From DASTHS01 sp035718085 (GTDB taxonomy: Bacteria; Actinomycetota; Acidimicrobiia; Acidimicrobiales; Palsa-688), in NCBI GenBank assembly GCA_035718085.1, contig DASTHS010000002.1, forward strand, positions 1-20,765: a stretch of DNA of 20,765 nucleotides. The letters are read 5' to 3'. Below are positions 7,060 through 13,023 of the stretch, piece by piece. Below the pieces are notes generated by a model. That model was not told where the DNA came from, did no database searches, and saw only the letters and a program-made list of their open reading frames with translations. The position numbers and the translations under genes were made by a program. Each line of letters starts with the position of its first letter. Within the stretch, counting starts at the first letter, position 1.

Positions 7060-7446
7060 ATGCCCGCCACAACCCGTCCCACGAAGATCGCCTCGGTGAT
7101 CGTCCCGGTTCGCGACCAGGACCGCCTCGTCGACTTCTACGTCGACGCCCTGGGCTTCGAGAAGCGCGTCGACGTGCCCTTCGGCAACGGCATGCGCTGG
7201 GTCGAGGTCGGCCTCGAGGGGGAGGCGACCACGATCGCCCTGGCGCCCCCACCCGAGGCTGGCCAGACCGGCGGGCGGGAGACGGGCATCAGCCTCCACG
7301 CCGACGACATCGACGCCTACCACGAGCGGCTGCGCAGCGCCGGGGTCGACGTCGACGAGCAGGTGCAGCGCTGGGGCGACCCGGTGCCGCCGATTCTGGT
7401 TCCGCGACCCCGAGGGCAACACCTTGATGGTCGTCGGGTGAGCTGA
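7060..7446 (+). CDS. VOC (glyoxalase/bleomycin-resistance) family protein with frameshifted C-terminus
   Basis: Vicinal-oxygen-chelate fold protein, metal-dependent in most relatives (glyoxalases, extradiol dioxygenases, antibiotic-binding proteins). Residues 8-111 match the family: KIASVIVPVRDQDRLVDFYV, LGFEKR, GMRWVEVG and ISLHADDIDAYHERLRSAGV. After Pro111 (7390-7392) the annotated frame gives an unrelated 17-residue tail. The +1 frame restores the typical ending FWFRDPEGNTLMVVG and stops at TGA 7439-7441, so the true or ancestral end is 7441. One extra base, or two lost, around 7390-7395 explains this. The missing Glu of DPEGN is normally a metal ligand, so the shifted product would probably be inactive. 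The ribosome site GGGGGAGG lies just before ATG 7060. Substrate unknown. Confidence 0.8.
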   Translation: MPATTRPTKIASVIVPVRDQDRLVDFYVDALGFEKRVDVPFGNGMRWVEVGLEGEATTIALAPPPEAGQTGGRETGISLHADDIDAYHERLRSAGVDVDEQVQRWGDPVPPILVPRPRGQHLDGRRVS

Positions 7447-7480
7447 CCGCCGCCGCCCCAGGTGGCGGGCGCACGCGCCG

Positions 7481-7486
7481 TAGGGT
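7481..7486 (+). promoter_or_regulatory. -10 hexamer TAGGGT, leaderless start of EVE-like gene
   Basis: TAGGGT ends 6 nt before ATG 7493 (3 nt before GTG 7490). No ribosome site is visible between hexamer and start, consistent with a leaderless mRNA and favouring ATG 7493. Confidence 0.55.
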
Positions 7487-7492
7487 CGGGTG

Positions 7493-8194
7493 ATGGCTGT
7501 GTGGATGGTGCGGGCCGGCGAGCGGAACCGGCACGCTGCTGCGTTCTTCGACCACGGGGTGATCGCCGTCGGGTGGGAGGCGATCCCCGACGACTGGGGG
7601 GCGATGAGCCTCGCCGACATCCGCGACACCTTGCTCGACGAGGGCGCCGACCCGGCGAAGGTCGACGGGTACCTCGACGAGATCCTCGACTTCCGCGACC
7701 GCATGGCGGTGGGCGACCTGGTGGTCACCCCCGACCCGCCGACGGTGATGATCGGCGAGATCACCGGCCCCGACCGCCACCGGCCCGACTCGCCGATCGA
7801 CGACTGCTGCCAGGTGCGCACCGTGGCGTGGCTGGGCCGCTGGCCGCGCGACCACCTGCCCGAGGCGCTGCACCGCGAGACCCTCCGCCGGGCCAGCATC
7901 GAGCGCCAGGTCGAGCAGGCCGAGGGGTGGCTCGACCTCGGTCGCCGGCTGCGCGCCGGGCAGGGCCCGACCCCCGGCGAAGGCCGGGCGCCGAGGGCTC
8001 GCACCACCCGCCCGAAGGCGGGGGCGACCAAGCCGGCGGCGTCGAGGCCGGCGGCGCGCTCGGCGTCGAGGCCGGCGGCGGCGACCCGCCCGAAGGTCGC
8101 CGCCCCCGCACAGCTGTTGTGCCCGTCGTGCCACTGCCGCCTGCCGGCCACCCGCTTCGCGCCCGGGTCCGAGGTCTGCACCGACTGCGACTGA
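7493..8194 (+). CDS. PUA/EVE-like domain protein with basic linker and C-terminal zinc ribbon
   Basis: 233-aa protein in three parts. Residues 1-120 begin MAVWMVRAGERNR and HGVIAVGWEAIPDD. This resembles the small beta-barrel (PUA/EVE-like) domain found at the N-terminus of Mrr-like restriction proteins and related nucleic-acid readers, with MAVGDLVVT and MIGEITGPD as later strands. Residues about 155-205 are a low-complexity Ala/Pro/Arg/Lys linker with SRPAARSASRPAA repeats, typical of flexible DNA- or RNA-contacting tails. Residues 210-232 hold CPSC and CTDC, a four-Cys zinc ribbon. There is no nuclease domain. A role in binding modified or structured nucleic acid is inference. It appears to have its own leaderless promoter and is followed by a strong hairpin. 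Confidence 0.8.
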   Translation: MAVWMVRAGERNRHAAAFFDHGVIAVGWEAIPDDWGAMSLADIRDTLLDEGADPAKVDGYLDEILDFRDRMAVGDLVVTPDPPTVMIGEITGPDRHRPDSPIDDCCQVRTVAWLGRWPRDHLPEALHRETLRRASIERQVEQAEGWLDLGRRLRAGQGPTPGEGRAPRARTTRPKAGATKPAASRPAARSASRPAAATRPKVAAPAQLLCPSCHCRLPATRFAPGSEVCTDCD

Positions 8195-8205
8195 CCCCGG
8201 CCCTT

Positions 8206-8247
8206 CCCCCGCCGCCGGCGCAGCGCCGGCCCCCGGGGCGGCGGGGG
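8206..8247 (+). terminator. long GC hairpin after EVE-like gene
   Basis: CCCCCGCCGCC (8206-8216) and GGCGGCGGGGG (8237-8247) are perfect 11-bp complementary arms. The inner GCCGGCG/CGCCGGC can form an alternative 7-bp stem. It begins 11 nt after the stop codon and precedes the next promoter. It lacks a T-tract, so it may be an intrinsic terminator of the high-GC type or only an mRNA-end structure. Confidence 0.45.
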
Positions 8248-8254
8248 CGACGGG

Positions 8255-8260
8255 TACGGT
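8255..8260 (+). promoter_or_regulatory. candidate -10 hexamer TACGGT for esterase operon
   Basis: TACGGT lies 39 nt before ATG 8300. Here the leader would be about 33 nt and contains GGGGGAGG, so this gene would be translated from an ordinary ribosome site. Confidence 0.45.
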
Positions 8261-8299
8261 CGCCCCAGCCGACGATCGGCGCACCCCGGGGGAGGACCC

Positions 8300-9337
8300 A
8301 TGACCGACAACCGCATCGCCAGCGATCCCCGGATCGACCCACGCATCAAGGCGGTGTTGGGAGCCTTCGACGCCCGCCCGTCGCCCGGGGACGTCGCCGA
8401 CCGTGACGTCCTGCTCAAGGAGGCCCAGTCCGAGGAGGCCGTCGCCCTCCGCGAGCTCATCAAGGGCTTCATGGAGATGAACGACACCGAGGAGGTGGCG
8501 CCGTCGGCGGGTCTCGAGATCACCGAGCACCGCCTCACCTCCAAGCCCGACGGCAACGAGGTGAACCTCCGGTTCATCCGCCCCGCCGGCGGGGCCACGG
8601 TGCCGTGCGTCTACTACATCCACGGCGGCGGCATGGCCTCGCTGTCGGCCTACGACGGCAACTACCGGGCGTGGGGCAAGGTCATCGCCGCCAACGGCGT
8701 GGCCGTCGCCATGGTCGACTTCCGCAACAGCGTCTCGCCGTCGTCCGCTCCGGAGGTGGCCCCCTACCCGGCCGGGCTGAACGACTGCGTGTCGGGCCTC
8801 GAGTGGGTGGTCGACCACGCCGCCGAGCTCGGCGTCGACACGAGCAAGGTGATCGTCGCCGGCGAGAGCGGCGGCGGCAACCTCGCCCTGGCCACGGGGC
8901 TCAAGCTCAAGCGCGACGGCAAGCTGGGGCTGATCTCCGGCCTGTTCGCCCTGTGCCCGTACATCTCGGGTTCTTGGCCCCGCCACGACCTGCCGTCGTC
9001 GACGGAGAACAACGGCATCCTGCTCGACCTGCACTCCAACCGGGGGGCGGTCGGCTACGGCATCGAGGCGTTCGAGGCCGGCGACCCGCTGGCCTGGCCC
9101 CTCTTCGCCACCGAGGCCGACGTCGAGGGCCTCGTGCCCACCGTCATCAGCGTCAACGAGTGCGACCCCCTCCGCGACGAGGGCATCGCCTTCTACCGTC
9201 TGCTGCTGCGGGCCGGTGTGCCCGCCCGCTGCCGGCAGGTGATGGGCACCATCCACGGCACCGAGATCCTGCCGATGATGTGCCCCGACATCAGCCGCGA
9301 CACCGCCGAGGCCATCGCCTCGTTCGCCCGCGGCTGA
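8300..9337 (+). CDS. alpha/beta hydrolase, hormone-sensitive-lipase-type esterase
   Basis: 345-aa alpha/beta-hydrolase of the HSL (family IV) esterase group, which hydrolyses short to medium acyl esters. The oxyanion-hole motif HGGG is at 108-111 within CVYYIHGGGMASLSAYDG. The nucleophile is S190 in GESGGG (188-193), the acid is D289 in NECDPLRDEG and the base is H319 in GTIHGTE. The N-terminal 70 residues form the usual helical cap. There is no signal peptide, so it is probably cytoplasmic. ATG 8300 follows GGAGG at normal spacing. The PncC/CinA-like gene starts 5 nt after the stop, suggesting a two-gene operon. The natural substrate is not apparent. Confidence 0.9.
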   Translation: MTDNRIASDPRIDPRIKAVLGAFDARPSPGDVADRDVLLKEAQSEEAVALRELIKGFMEMNDTEEVAPSAGLEITEHRLTSKPDGNEVNLRFIRPAGGATVPCVYYIHGGGMASLSAYDGNYRAWGKVIAANGVAVAMVDFRNSVSPSSAPEVAPYPAGLNDCVSGLEWVVDHAAELGVDTSKVIVAGESGGGNLALATGLKLKRDGKLGLISGLFALCPYISGSWPRHDLPSSTENNGILLDLHSNRGAVGYGIEAFEAGDPLAWPLFATEADVEGLVPTVISVNECDPLRDEGIAFYRLLLRAGVPARCRQVMGTIHGTEILPMMCPDISRDTAEAIASFARG

Positions 9338-9342
9338 CCGGC

Positions 9343-9840
9343 GTGCTCGACGACGACCTGCTCGCCGCGGGGGCCGCGGTCGGCGCCGCCCTCGGTGCGC
9401 GCGGCGAGACCGTCGCCGTCGCCGAAGGGTCCTGCGGCGGGCTGGTGTCGGCCGCCTTGCTCTCGGTCGGGGGCGCCTCGGCCTACTACCGGGGCGGGGC
9501 GGTCATCTACACCGGTGCCGCGGTGCGCTCCCTCATCGCCCCGGCCGGCCTCGAGCAGCCGCAGCCGATGCGGGGCGCCAGCGAGCCGTTCGCCGTCTAC
9601 CTCGCCGAGTCGATCGCCGTGCAGCTGCGCAGCGACTGGGGCCTCGGCGAGGGTGGGGCCACCGGCCCGCGGGGCAACGCCTACGGCGACCCGCCCGGGC
9701 ACTGCTGGCTGGCCGTCGCCGGGCCGTCGGCGCGCACCCGGCACCTGCTCACCGGCGACGACGACCGCCGGCGCAACATGGCCGCCTTCGCCACCGCGCT
9801 GCTCGGGCTCTTCGCCGAGGTGCTCGCGGCCAGCCGGTAG
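9343..9840 (+). CDS. CinA C-terminal/PncC-like amidohydrolase family protein
   Basis: 165-aa stand-alone homologue of the CinA C-terminal domain. Studied members (PncC) deamidate nicotinamide mononucleotide to nicotinate mononucleotide in the pyridine nucleotide salvage cycle. The recognisable block is VAVAEGSCGGLVSAALLSVG followed by ASAYYRGGAVIYTGAAVRSL. Typical PncC has AESCTGG with a catalytic Ser; here the order is AEGSCGG, so the Ser sits one position later. I recall this variant in other actinobacterial CinA-family proteins, and its activity may differ. The GTG start at 9343 lies 5 nt after the esterase stop. The TAG stop (9838-9840) is also the first half of the promoter hexamer for the next gene. 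Confidence 0.8.
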   Translation: MLDDDLLAAGAAVGAALGARGETVAVAEGSCGGLVSAALLSVGGASAYYRGGAVIYTGAAVRSLIAPAGLEQPQPMRGASEPFAVYLAESIAVQLRSDWGLGEGGATGPRGNAYGDPPGHCWLAVAGPSARTRHLLTGDDDRRRNMAAFATALLGLFAEVLAASR

Positions 9841-9843
9841 CGT
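9838..9843 (+). promoter_or_regulatory. -10 hexamer TAGCGT, leaderless start of PPM phosphatase
   Basis: TAGCGT ends 7 nt before GTG 9851 and shares its TAG with the stop codon of the previous gene. No ribosome site is visible in the gap. Confidence 0.5.
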
Positions 9844-9850
9844 CCCGCCG

Positions 9851-11029
9851 GTGCCGCCCCTCGACCTCGGCGCGGCACTGCGGGCCGCGCAGACCGCCGA
9901 CCCCGCTTCCATCCCCGACATCGTCGAGTCGGTGGCGTCGTCGTTCGGCGCCACCGACCTCGTGGTGTACCTCGTCGACTTCGCCCAGGCGACCCTCGAG
10001 CCGCTGCCCGACCGGCGCACCCACGCCGACCTCCCGGCCAGCGAGGCGGTGGCCACGACCATGGCCGGGCGGGCGTTCGTCTCCCAGGACGTGACCAGCG
10101 CCGACCGGCCCGACGGGGTGCGGGTGTGGGCGCCGGTGGTGGAGGGGTCGAACCGCACCGGGGTGATCGCCCTCACCGTGCGGGAGCTGACCGACGAGGT
10201 GACCCGGGCCTGCGAAGACCTCGGCCTGTTCGCCGGCTGCCTCATCGCCACCCAGGCGCAGTTCACCGACCTCTACGAGCTGTACCGCCGGCGCCGGTCG
10301 CTGTCGCTGGCGGCCAGCATGCAGTGGGACCTGCTGCCGCCGCTGGTGATGAAGACCGGGCGCATGACCGTCGCCGGGCTGCTCGAGCCCGCCTACGAGA
10401 TCGGCGGTGACTGCTTCGACTACGCCCTCAACCACACCGTGTTCGACCTGGCGATCGTCGACGCCATGGGCCATGGCCTGCAGGCGGCCACGGTGGCCTC
10501 GCTGGCGGTCGGCTCGTACCGCCACGACCGCCGCGAGGGCCGGGCACTGCAGCGCATGCACACCGCCCTCGACGCCACCATCGCCGGGCAGTTCGACGGG
10601 TCGGTGTTCGCCACCGGCCTGCTGATGCGGGCCGACCTCGACACCGGCGTGGTGCGCATCACCAACGCCGGGCACCCTCCGCCCATCCTGATCCGAGGCG
10701 GTGCTGCGGTGCGCCTGCTGGCCTGCCCGCCGACCGTGCCGTGGGGCCTCGCGGCCGCCACCGGCACGGTGCCCGACCCGTCGGTGACCACCGAGCAGCT
10801 CGAGCCCGGCGACCGGGTGCTCTTCTACACCGACGGGGTGATCGAGGCGCGCACGGCCGACGGCGAGGAGTTCGGCACCGACCGCCTCGTCGACCTGGCC
10901 ACCCGCCATGCCGACGACCTCGAGCAGGCCGAGGAGGTGGTGCGCCACATCGTCGGGGCCGTGCTCGAGCACCAGAGCAACCAGCTGCCCGACGACGCCA
11001 CCGTCGTGCTCTTCGAGTGGAACGGGTGA
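9851..11029 (+). CDS. GAF-PPM (SpoIIE-type) serine/threonine phosphatase
   Basis: 392-aa soluble signalling phosphatase. Residues about 20-140 resemble a GAF sensor domain (IVESVASSFGATDLVVYLVD, then RVWAPVVEG). A short helical linker follows (LYELYRRRRSLSLAASMQ). Residues about 160-390 form the PPM/SpoIIE catalytic domain: LLPP (161-164), GGDCFDY (185-191), DAMGHGL (204-210), FATGLL (253-258), NAGHPPP (272-278), YTDGVIEAR (326-334) and a terminal DDATVVL. D187, D204, D328 and D381 or D382 could bind the two metals. Such enzymes usually dephosphorylate anti-sigma-factor antagonists in partner-switching; no antagonist gene is visible here. GTG 9851 is taken from the leaderless promoter and from domain extent. 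Confidence 0.92.
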   Translation: MPPLDLGAALRAAQTADPASIPDIVESVASSFGATDLVVYLVDFAQATLEPLPDRRTHADLPASEAVATTMAGRAFVSQDVTSADRPDGVRVWAPVVEGSNRTGVIALTVRELTDEVTRACEDLGLFAGCLIATQAQFTDLYELYRRRRSLSLAASMQWDLLPPLVMKTGRMTVAGLLEPAYEIGGDCFDYALNHTVFDLAIVDAMGHGLQAATVASLAVGSYRHDRREGRALQRMHTALDATIAGQFDGSVFATGLLMRADLDTGVVRITNAGHPPPILIRGGAAVRLLACPPTVPWGLAAATGTVPDPSVTTEQLEPGDRVLFYTDGVIEARTADGEEFGTDRLVDLATRHADDLEQAEEVVRHIVGAVLEHQSNQLPDDATVVLFEWNG

Positions 11030-11035
11030 ACCCGT
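11022..11035. terminator. small inverted repeat at convergent gene ends
   Basis: ACGGGT-GA-ACCCGT forms a perfect 6-bp inverted repeat spanning the PPM phosphatase stop codon, between convergent genes. It is short and lacks a T-tract; bidirectional termination is only possible, not shown. Confidence 0.25.
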
Positions 11036-11041
11036 CGGGCC

Positions 11042-11515
11042 CTACGTCAGCCGGTCGGCCCGGTTGAGCTCCGCGAGCACCTCCAGGGTCTCGTCGGCCG
11101 CATCCTCGAGGGCGATGAGGCGGTTGTCGGCTCCGGGCAGGGCGCGGAGGATCTCGTCGAGCTTGCGCTGCACGGCCAGCTGATCGCGGGCCTGGAGGTG
11201 CTGCAGCACGAACAGCATCACCACGGTGACGATCGACGTGCTGGCCGCCAGCCCGTCGAACCACCAGACCGGGAACCCCTCGACCGCCCCGAGCCCGACC
11301 CACCCCACGGCGACCAGGGCCACCGTGGCACCGGCCCAGGCGTGCGAGGCCAGCTGCCCGAGGCGGTGCAGCTGCCGGCTCGACCACCGCCGCCCCTGGC
11401 CCTCGGGTGCGCCGTCACCGTCGTCGACCCGCCCGATCCGCCAGCGGCGGGCGGGTCGGGCGGCGAGGGCGTGCGCCACCGCCCGACGGCGGGAGGTGAG
11501 CGCGGCAGTGTCCAT
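11042..11515 (-). CDS. low-affinity iron permease-like membrane protein
   Basis: 157-aa protein with two hydrophobic segments, about residues 60-78 (WAGATVALVAVGWVGLG) and 88-106 (GLAASTSIVTVVMLFVLQH), then LQARDQLAVQRKLDEILRAL and an acidic helical tail. The second segment plus the (R/N)RDxxAxQxKLDE(I/L)(I/L)RA region matches the low-affinity iron permease family (COG5478-type), many of which are short two-helix proteins despite the name. Iron transport has not been established for this type, so the label is family-level only. ATG 11515-11513 gives a basic cytoplasmic N-terminus; longer starts add Arg/Gly-rich sequence that looks non-coding. It is convergent with the PPM phosphatase, 12 nt apart. 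Confidence 0.75.
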   Translation of the reverse strand: MDTAALTSRRRAVAHALAARPARRWRIGRVDDGDGAPEGQGRRWSSRQLHRLGQLASHAWAGATVALVAVGWVGLGAVEGFPVWWFDGLAASTSIVTVVMLFVLQHLQARDQLAVQRKLDEILRALPGADNRLIALEDAADETLEVLAELNRADRLT

Positions 11516-11650
11516 GACCCGACAGTTCTGCCCACCGCCGGCTCTCAGCGCACCTGGCCCGCCCGTAGAGGCGTCGCGCCACGACGGCACCACCGCCCGG
11601 CCGCCTCCATCCAGCCGAGCGCGATGTTGACAGCAGCTCTGCCATATCCG

Positions 11651-11656
11651 TAGCGT
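11651..11656 (+). promoter_or_regulatory. -10 hexamer TAGCGT before mini-ORF/SDR/DinB operon
   Basis: TAGCGT ends 7 nt before ATG 11664, the start of an 11-codon mini-ORF. The geometry is the same as at the other leaderless starts in this window. Confidence 0.5.
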
Positions 11657-11663
11657 CGGCGGG

Positions 11664-11699
11664 ATGAGACGGGCGATCGACAGCGGAGGCCGGGCGTGA
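11664..11699 (+). CDS. leaderless 11-codon mini-ORF overlapping SDR gene
   Basis: ATG 11664 to TGA 11697-11699 encodes MRRAIDSGGRA. Its stop overlaps the SDR start as GTGA (GTG at 11696), and the SDR ribosome site GGAGG (11685-11689) lies within it. The promoter hexamer 7 nt upstream puts the mini-ORF at the very 5' end of the transcript. It probably serves to load ribosomes onto the operon by coupling. No regulatory codon run is evident. The peptide itself need not have a function. Confidence 0.45.
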   Translation: MRRAIDSGGRA

Positions 11700-12436
11700 G
11701 CGGGCGGCGGGTGGCGCTGGTCGCCGAGGCGTCGTCGTACGTGGGCCCGGCGATCGCCCTGGCCCTGGCGGCGCGGGGCCACGACCTGGTCGTCGGTGAC
11801 CCGGCCCCCGGCCTGGTCGACCAGCTCCAGGCGGCCGGGGCGGCGGTGGAGGCCGTCACCGGCGTGCGCGACCTGAGCGACCCGGCCAGCGCCTCGACGC
11901 TGGTCGACGCCGGACTGGCCCGCTTCGGGCGCATCGACGCGGCAACGGCGGCGTCAGGGCGCATCGTGACCGGCCGGTTCACCCGCTCGAACCTCGACGA
12001 CCTCAAGGCCGTGGTCGGCGGGTGCCTCGAGGCGCCCTACAACTTCCTCCGCGCCGTCGTGCCCCCGATGGTCGAGGCCGGCGGCGGCCAGGTGCTGGTG
12101 ATCGCCAGTGCCGCCGCAGCCCGGCCGACGCCAGGGGCCCCGCTGTACTCCGCCGCCCGGGCGGGGGCGGTGATGCTGGCCCGGAACGTGGCCATGGAGG
12201 TGGCGCCGATGGGCGTGCAGGTCAACGCGGTGGGCACCAACTTCATGGACTTCCCGGGTTTCCTCGAGGCCAACCGGGCCACCGACCCCGAGGGCCGGGC
12301 CCGCGTCGAGGCCATGGTGCCCATGCGCCGCCTCGGCACGATGGAGGAGTTCGCCAACTTCTGCATGGCGTTCCTCGACGGCAGCAGCGGGTTCACCACC
12401 GGCCAGTTCGTCGCCTACGCCGGCGGCTGGGCGTGA
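11696..12436 (+). CDS. SDR family oxidoreductase, atypical active-site Arg
   Basis: 246-aa Rossmann-fold short-chain dehydrogenase/reductase. The N-terminal segment VALVAEASSYVGPAIALALA takes the place of the usual TGxxxGxG nucleotide loop. S138 (in IASAA) and Y151 occupy catalytic positions, but the YxxxK Lys is Arg155 (YSAARAGA). The end, VNAVGTNFMDFPGF then MRRLGTMEEFA and TTGQFVAYAGGW, is typical of a YxxxR subgroup that I recall in actinobacteria. Cofactor preference and substrate are unknown. GTG 11696 is supported by GGAGG 6 nt upstream and by the overlap with the mini-ORF stop. Its own stop overlaps the DinB-like gene by GTGA, so the two are probably co-translated. Confidence 0.88.
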   Translation: MSGRRVALVAEASSYVGPAIALALAARGHDLVVGDPAPGLVDQLQAAGAAVEAVTGVRDLSDPASASTLVDAGLARFGRIDAATAASGRIVTGRFTRSNLDDLKAVVGGCLEAPYNFLRAVVPPMVEAGGGQVLVIASAAAARPTPGAPLYSAARAGAVMLARNVAMEVAPMGVQVNAVGTNFMDFPGFLEANRATDPEGRARVEAMVPMRRLGTMEEFANFCMAFLDGSSGFTTGQFVAYAGGWA

Positions 12437-13023
12437 GCGCCGCCGCCGTCGACGGCGGCGGCGCGGTCGCCCTCGACTCGCTGCGCCGGCGCATGCGCGC
12501 CCTGTTCTCGCTCTACGAAGAAGCCGTCGCCACGATGGGCCCCGAGCACGTCAACGCCCAGCCGGTGGAGGGAGCGCTGCCGATCGCCTTCTCGCTGTTC
12601 CACTACGTGCACCTGCAGGACGCCTCCATGATCCCGGTGAGCGGCACCCCCCCGGTGTGGGACGAGGGCTGGGCGGCGCGGGTGCAGCCCGCCATCGCCG
12701 ACCACGGCAAGGAGCGCACCCCCGAGGAGATGCAGGACCAGCGCATCGACGGCTGGGCCGGTTTCGGTGACTACCAGGCCGCCGTGTTCGCCCGCACCGA
12801 GGGCTACCTCGCCGGCATCGGCGCCGACGACCTCGACCGGGTCGTCGTGCCCCGCCCCCTGCCCGACCGCCTCGCCTCGACCTTCAGCGCCCGCGTCGCC
12901 GGGTCGCAGGGCATCACCGTGCTCGACGCCCTCGAGTGCTGGATCTATCAGCACGGGATGCGCCACATGGGCGAGATCGAATACGTGCGGGGCCTGCTCG
13001 GCCTGGGTGGTCTGACGAGCTAA
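12433..13023 (+). CDS. DinB-like four-helix-bundle protein
   Basis: 196-aa all-helical protein resembling the DinB/YfiT superfamily, whose members bind a divalent metal through three His; some are thiol-dependent transferases or isomerases (mycothiol or bacillithiol enzymes). Candidate ligands are H57 or H60 (LFHYVHLQD) and H174 and H178 (YQHGMRHMGEIEYVRGLLG). The last segment is the most family-like. The GTG start overlaps the SDR stop (GTGA), implying co-expression and perhaps a shared small-molecule pathway; this is inference. The stop overlaps the stop of the convergent BrkB-like gene. Confidence 0.75.
   Translation: MSAAAVDGGGAVALDSLRRRMRALFSLYEEAVATMGPEHVNAQPVEGALPIAFSLFHYVHLQDASMIPVSGTPPVWDEGWAARVQPAIADHGKERTPEEMQDQRIDGWAGFGDYQAAVFARTEGYLAGIGADDLDRVVVPRPLPDRLASTFSARVAGSQGITVLDALECWIYQHGMRHMGEIEYVRGLLGLGGLTS

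Noticed and set aside
8041..8100. Short GCGTCGAGGCCGGCGGC-like repeats, considered as a DNA repeat array
   Set aside because: They encode the in-frame Ser/Arg/Pro/Ala linker of the EVE-like protein, so they are low-complexity coding sequence rather than a separate element.
7289..9256. 655-codon open frame on the minus strand
   Set aside because: It lies opposite the EVE-like gene and the esterase, has Val/Gly/Arg-rich sequence with no domain, and reflects the lack of stops in GC-rich antisense DNA.
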